Under the pieces are notes generated by a model. The model was not told where the DNA came from. It saw only the letters and a list, made by a program, of their open reading frames with translations, and ran no database searches. Below, one piece after another: positions 21,381 through 32,860 of a stretch of 64,000 nucleotides of DNA. The position numbers and the translations under genes were made by a program. Source of the stretch: Rhizomys pruinosus (taxonomy: Eukaryota; Chordata; Mammalia; Rodentia; Spalacidae); contig VZQC01011955.1 in the NCBI GenBank assembly GCA_009823505.1, forward strand, positions 35,146 to 99,145. Reading direction: 5' to 3'. Each line of letters begins with the position of its first letter. The first letter of the stretch is position 1.

Positions 21381-22556
21381 CCTCTCTTTGGATCTCAGAA
21401 GGCAGTAGGAGGAGTCTTGTGTGTGATGAGGGGAGATTTCACCAGGATGCTGTTAGTCTCGGGGGAAGCACTTCTGAAAGTGGCCATTCAGTTCTGATCT
21501 TTCAGCATTTGGAGACATTTGGGAGTCCAAAACAGATACAAACTACTTAAAGGCTAGAAATCTATGTCGTGGAGGGTCTCCCTGACAGGTGTCTTCAGCC
21601 TTGGCCTCTCAATTTGCTTCCGTTACCAGGGCTGGCAGTTGGTTAGATACCGCCCTCTAGTGGGCGACTGGTCTCACTAGCCCCTGATGGGAGCCCAGAG
21701 GCCTGTAACTGCTTCAAGCAGTCTTCTTTGGGATACTGACATAATGTCTACAGTTTGCTTTTCTGTTCTTTCTCCTGCCCCCCAACCTCTCTCACCAGTG
21801 AGTCTTCATCAACCCTGTGCTGTTTTAGGTGACACAAGCATGTTCTCAGAACTACCCACTTGTGTGGACTAGGGGTAAGTATTTGGCACTAGTTAGGCTC
21901 TGCTAATACACGTGGCATGTCCCACCATTAAGTTTTGTTTTAAACTGTTAGAAATTATTCAGGCAACATTTCAATTAAAAAAATAAAATTTTCAACTGCA
22001 ATCCTGCCATTTACCAGGCGAATAATTAATTTATACGTTATTCTGTAGACCACATCCCATCTTATTTTCTTACTTTTCTCTTTCTCGTTTCTGCTTTAAT
22101 TCTATTCACTTACCCCAAGAACAAGGAAACAGAGGAAAAAAAAAGAAAACTAGACAGTGATAGGCCCTGGGCCCGGCTGACTCAGCCCTTGGACGGGATA
22201 ACCTCAGGGCTGCCTACAGTTATTCTGAACAACCTAACCTGTTTCCTTGATGGCTCACCCTGGTCATTTTAATGCCACCTACTTACTCACCTGACCACTT
22301 CTTTTTGTCTCTTAAAATTCAATAATCTGCAGGCTCTAATTCCCCTCCCTTTTGCTTTTAACAATCTTCTTTATTTTCTGCAGAAGAGAAAGAAAAAAGT
22401 GCGTAAATATTATTGTCTGAGTTGAGAGTATGTTTTCTTGGATCTTGGCTGGGGGTCCCTCAACATTTTGGGATTTGATTATGTTTTACTTGATGATTAA
22501 TAAGGCTCTTCCATATTAGAACTATTAATCCTAGGCCTGCCATTAAAGTTAAATTA
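21381..22556. other. Single-copy DNA within copy B
   Basis: Counterpart of 8728-9910, with the same candidate regulatory motifs. Confidence 0.45.
21649..21664 (-). promoter_or_regulatory. CTCF-like motif
   Basis: Reverse complement cccactagagggcggt. Counterpart of 8999-9014. Confidence 0.5.
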
Positions 22557-22772
22557 AGAAAATAATTTATTATTTTATGTGCATCAGTATATTGCCTGCA
22601 TGTGTGTAGGTGCACGCATGTCATGCAATGCCCGCAGAGTCAGAAGGAGTCAGATTCCCTGAAACTGGGGTTATGGACGGTTGTTAGCCGCCACGTGGGT
22701 GGTGGGAATGGAACCTTGGTCCACTGCAAGAGTAGCTGGTGCTCCTAACCACTGAGCTATCTCTCTAGCCCC
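22557..22772 (-). mobile_element. B2/B3-type SINE
   Basis: Counterpart of 9918-10131, closer to consensus. Confidence 0.88.
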
Positions 22773-22803
22773 AAATTAAAATTTTTTTTATTCATTCAAG
22801 ATT

Positions 22804-22930
22804 TTGCTATTGTTGTTTTGAGGCAGAGTCTCAGTGTGTAGCCCTGGCTGGCTTGGGACTCTCTATATAGACCAGGCTGGCCTTGAACTCAGAGATCTGA
22901 GATCAAAGGTATGCATCACCATATCTAGCT
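22804..22930 (-). mobile_element. Old B1-like SINE
   Basis: Counterpart of 10161-10285. Confidence 0.68.
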
Positions 22931-22962
22931 CATTCAGCATTTTACTCAGCACTTTCATCTGT

Positions 22963-22974
22963 TCGTTCCACTCT
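22963..22974. other. Empty site of a SINE insertion
   Basis: A single cgttccactctt here corresponds to the duplicated target site around the SINE at 10331-10498 in copy A. Confidence 0.8.
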
Positions 22975-23404
22975 TATTCACCACTTACAAAGTGGAGATC
23001 AAGGTTCTGTTTTTGACTCTGAAGTTTTCATGTTTTTTATGCAGATGGGTAGGGCTTCTGCTTTCACAGTTTAAAGGAGGGAAGAGAGATATGGATGCCA
23101 ATTAGCCTTAGAATTTCCCGAAGGCTCTGAAACAAACCAGGCAAGGTGATGGGGAGGTTATTACTTTAGTTGAGTCTGCAGGGAATGGGTGTTGTGAATA
23201 GCTGACCTTTCATGTGGGAATGGAATAATGAGAAGGAGCGAACAGCATGTCAACCCAGCCAAGAGCCTCTGGGCAGGAGGGTTAGCAAGCACACAGGCCT
23301 ATGGTGGGTGTCAGTGAGGAGCGACTGGGGGACTACTGAGGTCACAGCAAGACAAGAGGAGCAGAGGGACATCTCAGAAAGGCAGGGAGGCCATGGCAGG
23401 GTTC

Positions 23405-23446
23405 TCTGTCTCTCTCTCTGTCTCTCTCTCTGTCTCTCTCTCTCTC
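23405..23446. repeat. (CT)n microsatellite
   Basis: Regular TCTCTC/TGTCTC run. Confidence 0.92.
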
Positions 23447-23520
23447 TGCTGAGGATTGAACCCAGGGTCTTCTGCATCCTAGGCAAGTGTTCTACCATTG
23501 AGCTACACCCTCAGCTCCAG
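23447..23520 (-). mobile_element. ID SINE
   Basis: Counterpart of 10952-11024. Confidence 0.75.
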
Positions 23521-23553
23521 TTCATACCTTAGCTGTGATTAGAAGGATTCTAT

Positions 23554-23706
23554 GGCCGGGCGTGGTGGCGCACGCCTTTAATCCTAGCACTTGGGAGGCA
23601 GAGGCAGGTGGATCTTTGTGAGTTCAAGGCTACCCTGGTCTACATAGCAAGTTCCAGGACAGCCTGAGCTACAGGGAAACTCTATCTCAAAATGACCAAA
23701 AGAAAA
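23554..23706 (+). mobile_element. B1 SINE
   Basis: Counterpart of 11060-11208. Confidence 0.92.
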
Positions 23707-23766
23707 AGAAGGACTGTACGGATCTGACATACTCATATGATCTCATACCATTGGAAAGTCATTACG

Positions 23767-23783
23767 GCTGCCCTCTGGTGAAT
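23767..23783 (-). promoter_or_regulatory. CTCF-like motif
   Basis: Counterpart of 11271-11287, with one C-to-T change. Confidence 0.42.
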
Positions 23784-23834
23784 GGACTATGGGGAATGAG
23801 AGGCAGTGGGACGATCTATGATAATGAAGATATT

Positions 23835-23988
23835 TTGTTTTTGTCTGTTTGAGACAGAGTCTATGTAGCCTAGACTGACTTTGAATTTACTGTATAGCAC
23901 AGTCTGGTGTCAAATTCACTATATAGCCTAGGCTGGCTTTGAATTCAAAGTGATCCCCCTGCCTCAACTTCCCAGTGTGCATGAAAGA
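23835..23988 (-). mobile_element. Old B1-like SINE
   Basis: Counterpart of 11337-11492, with a more regular body (tatatagcctaggctggc). Confidence 0.55.
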
Positions 23989-24675
23989 AGATTTTTGTGG
24001 CAGTCCAGAGAAAATATGCCAGTGGCTGAGATGCGGGTGAGTTATTGGGGTGAGAGTGGTAGGGGAGCCCTGGTCAGACATCAGAGGAGGACCTCAGGGG
24101 ACTTGCATCTTCGGAATAGAAGGATTGGCGCTATCTGCCTTTCAGTATGGAGTACATTGTTTTAGGGAGGAAGATTGTGTTCATCAGCCCTCCAGCAGCC
24201 CTGAGATAATGTCTTAGGGAGAGGAAAGCTTTGCTTTGGACACGGCTTCGGAGGCTACGGTCCTGTTCTGTGCACCTGTTACTTGGTGCTGTATGACATA
24301 ATGCACCAAGTACATTGTAGTGGGAGCATGCGGTGCGGGAGGAGACAGAAAGAAGCAGGGGTCCCAACAGCCCCTTCAAGAACACAGGTCCCTAACTTCC
24401 CATGCGAAGGAAAGTTCCCAGAAAAACTGCATCTTAAAATTGAACATGCAGCTGGGCCTGGTGGCACACACAACAACAACAAACAACAAAAAACTGAACA
24501 TGCTACAAAGGTGGATCAACTGATTAGAACTTCAGTGATTTGTGGAGAGTTTGGACTGTTGTAGGCTCAGAACTTTATTACAATTTATCCTGGTCCATCT
24601 TTAGCCCCCTAAATAGCCACTCCTTTCCCACCTTTGTTTCTGAATTAACATCCTGTGATTAACAGATCAAAACTC
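23989..24675. other. Single-copy DNA within copy B
   Basis: Counterpart of 11493-12178, including the truncated B1 head and CAA repeat at about 24455-24495. Confidence 0.45.
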
Positions 24676-24851
24676 GCCTTTAACCCTAGCAATTGGGAGG
24701 CAGAGGCAGGCTGATCCCTGTGAGTTCAAGGCTAGTCTGTCTGGTCTATAAAGCCTGTTCTAGGACAGCTGGGACTACAGGGAGACCCTGTTTCAAAAAG
24801 ACCAAAACCAAACCAAACCAACAACAACAACAAAAAAAAACAAACAAAAAA
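24676..24851 (+). mobile_element. B1 SINE, 5' truncated
   Basis: Counterpart of 12179-12352. Confidence 0.82.
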
Positions 24852-25575
24852 CCATTTTGGAATGATTAACTTAGCAGAACACCAGGTTCCACCAACATCA
24901 GACAGCATCTGAGGCCCAGAGCCGAGACTTCTCTTTTGCTGCGTCTGCCTACTTGACGTTCTCACCCATGTATTTGAAAAATGTCTTGATTTATGGCTTT
25001 CTTTGTTCTGTTACTCTAAAAACTTCATGAAACCGTTACCACATTGGAGCATGGAATTTGAGGTAACCTGAATCTGTGTTCCTGGGGTACAGTCACTCAT
25101 GTTTGGCTCCAGAATAAACTATCTCTTATGCCCTTTGAAGTAAGAGTTATGCTTTTGCATTAACATACTAGATTACTGTATGTCTTTACTTGGGTTAATG
25201 GACCACCACAGTAGGAATTCTCAGTATTCAGCACTTTTCCTACCTTCCCAGGCCTGCTTTCTTCCCTGCACCCTGTCTCAGTGAAAGGCAGCTCTACCTC
25301 CTGCTTGCAAATTGTACTGTGGAGGTCTAACTCTCCTTGCTGGCCTTGGAAGCTTCTAGAAGACTGAGTCTGGGCTTTTTAGCCTGGAGTTCCCTGGCGT
25401 ATTGTGTACCATCCCTGGGTGGAGCAGGTGGGCTGGGTCCTGCTTTTACAGCTAACGGGAGAGCAAGACTTTGTTTTCAGTTTGTCTCGGAGTGATTCTA
25501 CTTGGAGGAACCACAGAGACAACATGGATTTGGGGAGAATGCTTTAGAAAGCAGAACAGTGCCGTGGAACATGTG
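24852..25575. other. Single-copy DNA within copy B
   Basis: Counterpart of 12353-13080, with no gene seen. Confidence 0.5.
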
Positions 25576-25686
25576 TCCTTCCTTCCTTCCTTCCTTCCTT
25601 CCTTCCTTCCTTCCTTCCTTCCTTCCTTCCTTCCTTCCTTCCTTCCTTCCTTCCTTCCTTCCTTCCTTCCTTCCTTCCTTCCTTCC
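25576..25686. repeat. (TTCC)n microsatellite, pure
   Basis: About 27 uninterrupted TTCC units. Any long open frame here is a compositional artefact (Pro-Ser-Phe-Leu or Lys-Glu-Gly-Arg repeats). Confidence 0.98.
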
Positions 25687-25724
25687 TCTTTCTTTATTTC
25701 CTTTCTTCCTTTCTTTCTAATTTT

Positions 25725-26050
25725 GTATGTATGTGTATATATGAGTGGTGTCTGTGTGCATGTGGCATATGTCCGTGTGTGCATCTACGTGTGTGGGTAC
25801 ACACATCCATGTGCACGTGTGGAGGTCAAAGGAGGCTGCTGAGTGCTCTGCTCTTTCATCTTACTCTCATTCCCTTGGGACAGGGTCACTCATTGAACCT
25901 GGAGCTAGGGGCCAGCAAGCCCCCGCTGACCTTCCTGTCTTCACCTCCCCACAGTGCTGGGGTTATACATACATTTTAACACGTGGGGATGTGAACACAG
26001 GTTTGCATGCTTGCAAAGAAGGGCTCTTACTGCTGAGCTGTCTCCCCAGG
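25725..26050 (-). mobile_element. B4-type composite SINE
   Basis: Counterpart of 13205-13546, with a cleaner middle (cattgaacctggagctagg). Confidence 0.75.
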
Positions 26051-27710
26051 CCATGTGCTTATTTGAAAGCAAAAATCAAGGCAGAAGTTGCTTGTCCGGT
26101 GGTGCTTGTTAGTGAATCCCTTAAAAACCATGTTGGATTCATCATACCGAAACATGTAATCTGAAGATTCATCTCACAATGTGGCATTGCCTTCTCCTTA
26201 CAAACCAGGAGAGAGTCGGTTGGTACAGAGCACTGGGAGGCTGGCAGCCATTCAGTTCTTTACTTTAGGTTTTCAGAGAATCATTTCTGCCTCCCCGTCA
26301 CCTTCCTCCCCCTTCTTTAATTGTGTGCTTCCGCACTTACATATTGAAAACACCTAATCCCCAGTGTGATGCTGCTTGGAGACGAGTCCTTTGGGAGATA
26401 ATTAAGTTTACATGACATCATGAGGAGGGTGGGGATCATCATAGATTAATGTCCTTATAGAAAGAGGAAGAAAGAGATCTGCGTCCCCGTTCTTTATTAT
26501 ACAAGGACTCAGCAACAAGGCAGCACACTGGGGAGAGAGCCTTCATCAGGAACTGAGTCTCCCCTCCCTTGATCCAGCCCCTCTGTTGTTTAAGTCACTC
26601 AGCACCTGGTATTTTGTTACAGCAGTCCCAATGGATTAGGTGTCTTCTCTCTTCTCCTCCCCTCCCCTCCTCTTCTCTCACCTCCCTTCTTTCCCTCCTT
26701 CTCTTCCTTCCTTCTCCTCTCCCTCCCTTCTTTCTCCATGTTCTACCTCTTTTCCCAATTTCATGGTTTTTCCAGGGGATCTCTACAGTATTTAGGCTAT
26801 GGTAAGTAGCTCAGATTTCATGAACATAGGTGGTGCAGAGTGCTATCCTGAGTGTAACAGTCACTATAGAGCAGCTGTGACAACTTGCAAGAGAATTCTC
26901 CCCCCACCCCCAAGATGGAGCCTATTGATTGAATGTTGATATTCTCTCATAGGAGAAAGTGCTGGAGAGGGCTGTTGAGCCTTTGCCTGAGGTCCTGGCA
27001 GCCCCCTCTGACACCTCCCAGCTAGATGGTTCTACCTTGATTGTATATGGTCTTGTGATCTTAAGAGGTGCTAGTGTATGTGTATAGACTGCAAATGCTT
27101 AACAGAGAAAAGACTCCATCTATGTAGTTATGGGGAAGTTGTCATCCATGCTGAGACTTCAGTAGTACAGCTGCTTTGGGATCACCCATATTCCTATAAG
27201 TAACTCCTCACTCATACTCTATAAGCCAGATAAACTCTTTGTCCCCCAAGTTGGACACTGGTGGAATTGTATGTTGATTTGACATTGGTGCCCTTTAAGG
27301 AAAGGGTAAATGTTTGCTTATGACTTCCCTGGGAAAGAGTTCCCTCAACAATAGAATACAAGGTAAATTGATTTTCTTTCTGGATTGGGGACTTGCCCAT
27401 CAGATGAAGGCTGATTTATTCTTCAAGCATCTTGATTCTTTTTAGTATATATCTTGGGCATATTCCCTATTCTAAATCTTTGCAACAAAACAACAAAATT
27501 CCATTTCTATTTACTTGGAGAATGGCTTTGGCCTGTCATTGGCTGGATGTGAATATGCCTGAGAACCAGAAGATGGAGAAGATTGGGATATAACAGAGCT
27601 TGGTGGTTAAGGTTAACCTGGGGAGGGCCATTTTTAACATGTTGAAGGTATGATGAAGGGCAGCTGGACATTTGAAAATGAAGAACCATGTTTGAATCCC
27701 ACTCCTGGCA

Positions 27711-27715
<5 letters not shown>
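26051..27715. other. Single-copy DNA within copy B
   Basis: Counterpart of 13549-15230, with a pyrimidine-rich patch at about 26643-26740. Confidence 0.5.

Positions 27716-27757
<42 letters not shown>
27716..27757. repeat. (CT)n microsatellite, pure
   Basis: About 20 uninterrupted CT units. Confidence 0.95.
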
Positions 27758-27760
<3 letters not shown>

Positions 27761-27892
27761 TTTGCCTGCAAATGAATATAAGAAAACAATTTTACTTAGT
27801 TGTTATGGAGATTGAATCAATAATCCTAGAGAAGAAGTACCAGGTAGTGACACTGGCCTCGAACACATGGAAACCCTCCCTACCCCTTTTTT

Positions 27893-27961
27893 ACAATGCT
27901 GGGGATTGAATCCAGGTTCTTGGATGGAGAAGTGTTTCACCACAGATCTATACCCCCAGTT
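27893..27961 (-). mobile_element. ID-like SINE remnant
   Basis: Counterpart of 15443-15512. Confidence 0.5.
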
Positions 27962-28975
27962 CGTGGCTTTTTGTGACAGTTTCACTTGGAATGCCATGTT
28001 CTCCTGTCTCCACCTCACAAGTATTTTGCCCAGCAGAACTTCACCAGATGATGGTCCCTGCCCCATTCCATCTAGAGGCACAGTCACCTTTTCTATTTTA
28101 TCTTCCAAACAATATTTTAAGAGCAGATATTATTACACTTGGTTTTTTGGAACCTGTGTCTTTCATAGGGAAGAGAACTTAGGAGATGCTCAAGATGTTT
28201 CTGTGGAACAATGAGAGAACAAATGAATGTCTCCATGGTCAGGATCAAGGAGAGGCTTGGTTCAGAGGTCGGCATCCATCCTCCGGTCCTCTTTGTCTCT
28301 CGTACTGGTTCTGTTCTTTTATCTTTTGGTGCTTTCCGAGGGATTCTCAATTGCATTCCTAGTTAAGAATATATATTTGGAGAATACATCTTAGACCTAA
28401 GCTCCTTAGAGACAGACTTTTGACTTCCCTGCAAGTGGCTCGGATAATCACTGCATTTGCCGAGCTGTGAGAATCAACCCTTAAATGAACTGCCTTTCAT
28501 TCCAAATGTCAGGAATTTTCAGACAGGTGGAACATGGATCCTGTGCAGTTGCCATGGCAACTTCGGCACTGCTGATGCTCTGTCCTGTCTTCTCTCCCAG
28601 CCCCAACACTCACACACTTCACTCAATACATACTAATCTATTCTTTGATGGTTTCAAGACAAAGAACTCCAGGTAGCGGCATTCTATGAAATGGATATAA
28701 AGATAACAGGATATATGTTAGTCGCCCTTCTGTTATTAAAACAAACACCTAACAGTTTATAAAGAGAAAAGATCTGTTTTGCTCCCAGTTTCAGGACTTC
28801 TGGTTAACGGTCCCCAGTCAGCTGACTGAATTGCCTTCAAAGCGGAAATGTGAATCAGAGCAAAACTGCTCACCTCAGGGCCAGCGGCACAAAAGGGTTA
28901 AGGAAACTGGGGTCCCACAATCTCCTTCAGAGATGCATCCTCAGTGGATGGCCTAAAGACTCCCACCAGGCCTCA
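27962..28975. other. Single-copy DNA at the end of copy B
   Basis: Counterpart of 15513-16532. Confidence 0.5.
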
Positions 28976-29628
28976 CCTCTTAAAGGGCCCGCTACCTCCA
29001 GTATCACCAATAGACTAGGCCAATAAGACTTAAGCCTTGGGACATGGCATAGAGCAAAGGTTACAGAGCTCTGACTAGAACAGGCTTCGTTTACAGGCAT
29101 CAAGCAAGAGTCAGGCAGGAAGTCACATGAGCTCTTGCTTTATCAAACCATGTCTGGCAAAGTGTCTTTAGCTTCCTGAACACCTAAGGTCACTGAAGTA
29201 ATCTTTCCCCACCAGCTGCCTGCATAAGTTCCCCCTGAGACTGGGAACCTGAGTTTCTCAGGAGGACGATCTGGCTGGGGTGGTGGGGTAGAAAGGAGAG
29301 GATTTCTGCTTTTCCTGTGCTGAGGTCCTGGCAGAAAACATGGGCAGGAAACAACCTGCTTCAGTTCTGTTTTTCTCACAGGGAGCTGAAGATAAACCCC
29401 ATCCAGATTCAAAACTCAAGCAGACTGAGGAGGGAAAGGCTTTTATTCATAAGAATTTTGAAAACTCTGTAGCCTAAATCTTTTTGCCTGTCTATCCAAA
29501 CTGTAACTATGCTTGCTTCATATGTACTGATCAACTCTACTGCCTGGAGTGGCTGAAAAGAATAATTAACCATCATGGAAACATTAAAATCACTCAAAAC
29601 CACATGTGTAATTCATAGCATCTGCTTT
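28976..29628. other. Single-copy DNA, no feature seen
   Basis: Unique right flank of the duplicated segment. Confidence 0.5.
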
Positions 29629-29750
29629 GGGGGATGGAGAGATGGCTCAGCAGTTAAAAGCACTGGCTGCTTTTGCAGAGGGCAACAGATTTTGGTTACC
29701 AGCAAACCTCCAGTTCTAGGGGATATGATTTATTTTAAAAATTTATTTAT
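29629..29750 (+). mobile_element. B2/B3 SINE, deleted copy
   Basis: 5' part of the element (gagagatggctcagcagtta) joined to a short A/T-rich tail. The 3' body is missing. Confidence 0.75.
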
Positions 29751-29990
29751 GGGGACTGGAGAGATAGCTGGTTAAGAGCACCAACGCTCTTGCAGAGGAC
29801 CCGGGTTCGATCCCCAGCACCCACATGGCGGCTAAGAACCGTCTGTAACTCCAATTCCAGGAGAACTCCAGTTCCAGGGGAATCTGAGACCCTCTTCTGA
29901 CCTCTGCAGCATTGCACGACACGGGTGCACAGACCTGCATGCAGACAGTACATTCATACACATACAAAGATAAATAATAATAAAAAAAAT
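29751..29990 (+). mobile_element. B2/B3 SINE, near full length
   Basis: Young-looking element with B box ggttcgatccc and two copies of the internal 17-bp unit. It is followed at once by an opposite-strand SINE. Confidence 0.92.
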
Positions 29991-30232
29991 TAAAAAAAAT
30001 TTATTTATTTATTTATTTAGTTAGTTTTATGCGTATGAGTGTTTTGCATGCATGTTTGCAATTGTGTGCAATTGTGTGCCCATGGAGGCCAGAAGAGGCA
30101 TCAGATCCTGGGGAGCTGGAGTTATAGATGGTTGTGAGCTGCTGTGTGGGTCCTGGGAACTAAATCTGGGACCTCTGAAAGAGCAGCCAGCCAGTGCTCT
30201 TAACCCCTAAGCCATCTCTCCAACCCCAAGAA
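29991..30232 (-). mobile_element. B2/B3-type SINE, older
   Basis: Antisense element beginning with ATTT repeats and ending ccatctctccaacccc. Forms an inverted pair with the preceding SINE. Confidence 0.85.
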
Positions 30233-30475
30233 ATAAATATTAAAAAAACAAAACAAAGACTATACTTTCAGGGATCATTTCTATAGTATGTTACTAGAGA
30301 AGTTTCTCTGACTGTGTAGAGTACCAGAAACCACAAGGAGGAGACGTAGCATTCTCTCCTGAGCGTAAAGCCGGCTCTTGGTGTTGCTTTACTGCAACTG
30401 CCACTGCCATTGATGATCGATCGTTCTTCTCTCTTTCTAGAGAGTAAAGGGAGAGGATGCAGTCTGAGTGGGAAA

Positions 30476-30518
30476 AAACAAACAAACAAAACAAAACAAA
30501 ACAAAACAAAACAAAACA
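30476..30518. repeat. (CAAAA)n repeat
   Basis: CAAA/CAAAA units in tandem. Confidence 0.92.
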
Positions 30519-31139
30519 GTACCTGCTCTTCTTGGAGAATAGAACCTTTGTTCGCTTTTTCCTGGTGAGGCACCCCACAATGTACATAAACCCAGCACAG
30601 CAGTTACTGCTTTGCGGTCCATATGTCTCAGGACAGGACAAACAATGTCCAGCTCCTTGTGGTACCCCTAGTGTTTGCTGGAAGAAATTTACTTTATTAC
30701 CTTGTGGCCTTTTAAGTATGACTTTTCTAAATTCTCTCCAAGTTTAGCAAAGCTGAATTAGACTATCCTTATGTAATACATTTAAAAATTAGAAGAAAAG
30801 ATAAGCTATTTGAAATAATATGTATTTTCCTTAATATTTCCATATTGATGATCCTAGCTGGTCTTCATTAAAATTCTGTTTGGTGTGGAAACATGTAAAT
30901 GATAAGGAATCGGAGGCTCGGGAAGGGTAGCCTCATCCGAGGTCTTCAGGCAGATCAGTAGGTACAGGAATTCTATATAGCACTGGGCTATATACCAAAC
31001 ACTTTTGTCTGAGCTATCCCCTTGTCAGTGGCTATAATAATCATTGCAGAACCTTCATTTTACAGAGGCAAGGATAAATCTCAATGGGTGAGTCTGGGCA
31101 GTGATAATGGTTATTCTTACTGCCATCAATTCTGGCATT
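30519..31139. other. Single-copy DNA, possible MIR trace
   Basis: Mostly unique. 30900-31080 has weak MIR-like stretches (ggaatcggaggctcgggaag, cattttacagaggca). Confidence 0.35.
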
Positions 31140-31740
31140 AACCACCTAGAGTTAGCACAGGGCTCACGACTAAAAATACTGCCCCTGTAAAGTCACTCCA
31201 CACAGCTATAAGTGGGGTCTCTAGGTCACTCATATTTCTGACAAACTGGCCACAAATCTGGGTGGAAGGGATTCCCATGAGCCTCTGCAGTTTCTATAAA
31301 TTTGCTAGGATAATTCAAAGAACTCAAGACAGTGCCATACTTGTGGTTTTGTTCTAAAAGACACAAATTGGACCAAAGGAAGGGACTTGGCACAGAGTCT
31401 GGAAGAGCCTAGAATGAGACCTCCGGGACCTCATGCCATATCATTCATCTTCTGTTGGTGGCACTCACCCACCAAGAAGCTCAATGAGCTCCAGCATCCA
31501 TGGTTTTTACTGACCTTTCATTACACAGGCATAATTGATAACTAAACTTCCGATGAGCCACTCTCTCTGGCTCAGTCTCTAGGTTGGCCCGCCTGATAAC
31601 TAGCTGTGGTGAAGAGGCAGCTCATTACCATAAACCGAGGTGTGGTCAGGGCCTCATGAACAGCAAGTACTTCTGTCACTTGGGAACTTATATAGGTTTT
31701 AGAAGCTTCCTTCCAGAAACCTGGAATAAAAACCAGACAA
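31140..31740. mobile_element. Ancient LTR-like mammalian repeat
   Basis: Blocks such as ctttcattacacaggcataa, cagctcattaccataaac and aggttttagaagcttcc follow, in order, a widespread old mammalian repeat that I believe is an ERVL/MLT-type LTR. No retroviral coding region is present. Family and strand are uncertain. Confidence 0.4.
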
Positions 31741-31924
31741 ATCCTTTTACAGTTGTAGCACAGCTGTGCAGGCTCTGTGTCTGCAGATCCCAGGGCAAGT
31801 GCTTTCCCTTTTGTCCAGTGCTTTCCAGGGAAACCGGCTTCTACCTGGCTTTCCAACCATGAATTAAAGGAGAACTCAGGGTCTATTCTGACCTCCTGGA
31901 GATCTAGACAGAGGCTTTAAAACC

Positions 31925-32107
31925 ACACCACTCAGAGGTTAAGAGCACCGACTGCTCTTGCACAGCACCCACATGGCGGCTAAGAACCGCCTTTAACTCC
32001 AGTTCCAGGGGAATATGACACCCTCTTCTGATCTCCGCAGCATTGTACAACACAGGTGCACCATCCTACATGCAGACAGTACATTCATACACATAAGAAA
32101 AAAAAAA
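31925..32107 (+). mobile_element. B2/B3 SINE, 5' truncated and internally deleted
   Basis: Begins at agaggttaagagcaccgact and lacks the B-box segment. Ends in an A-rich tail that abuts a B1. Confidence 0.85.
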
Positions 32108-32109
32108 CT

Positions 32110-32290
32110 GGCCAGGCATTGTGGCACACGCCTTTAATCCTAGCACTTGGGAGGCAGAGGCAGACAGATCTTTGTGAGTTCAAGGCTAGCCTGGTCTACA
32201 GAGTGAATTCCAGGAAAGCTGGGGCTACAGGGAGACCCTGTCTCGAAAAGACCAATAAAAAAAAAAGAAAAAAAAAAAGAAAGAAAAAAA
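32110..32290 (+). mobile_element. B1 SINE
   Basis: Full-length sense B1 with a long A/G-interrupted tail. Confidence 0.92.
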
Positions 32291-32692
32291 CACACCCTGT
32301 CCCTCTGTTTTGCCCACTTGAAATCAGACCAAACCCACAATCCAGTTTCCAAACTGTGGAGGGTGATAAAGACCCAGCAGGGGGAATCTATCCACCCTCT
32401 TCCATCCTCACAGACAGCTTGTCTTCAGTACCACGAGGCTATAGAAAAATGCTATGGGAGGAACCAGGGCAGGGTGCAGAGGTCTGCATTTATTCTTAAT
32501 TTGCATTTTAAACAGAAGCCTTTCATCCCTTACAGCTCTCTGCCCTAGGTAGCTGTGTTCTAAGACCTGCAAGCCAAAAATGTGTGGTGGCTGCTTTGAA
32601 AGGAAAAAAGCCCTGAGCATCAGGCTGCAAAGGGGGCACCATAGATACCCACTTTAGTCATAAAGTCCTGTCACTGGTGAGCAGGGGAAGGA
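32291..32692. other. Single-copy DNA, no feature seen
   Basis: No repeat or exon recognised. Confidence 0.5.
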
Positions 32693-32860
32693 TTGTCATT
32701 TATTGCTTACTATGCACTGTGCACTGTGGCCAGTACTTAGATGCCACAAGCCATTTAACTCTTACCATGCTGTGGATTGTGAGTCCTTTAATAGATGACG
32801 ACGGAACTGAGGCTCTGCAAGGTTAAAAGGAATCAAGCCTGTACCAGGCTGTCTTCAGTC
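32693..32860 (-). mobile_element. MIR SINE remnant
   Basis: Antisense 3' half of MIR: tttattgcttactatgcact, catttaactctta, then gacggaactgaggctctgca and aggttaaaagg. Confidence 0.7.

Larger units (their letters stand above)
16542..28975 (+). repeat. Large direct duplication, right copy (copy B)
   Basis: Colinear with 3880-16532, starting tcatgtaggtgctggg and ending ...caggcctca at 28975, where it runs on into unique DNA. It differs from copy A by sparse SNPs (for example C at 17227 for T, G for A at 24056), numerous one-base indels, microsatellite lengths, absence of the SINE at copy A 10331-10498, and an unrelated L1 insert after the N at 18354. Confidence 0.97.

Noticed and set aside
25471..25842. 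Long open frames rich in Pro-Ser-Phe-Leu or Lys-Glu-Gly-Arg
   Set aside because: They translate the TTCC microsatellite on the two strands.
3880..28975. Recent segmental duplication under selection or a tandem gene duplication
   Set aside because: No gene lies inside, and the N-marked junction with contig-end geometry favours an assembly duplication.
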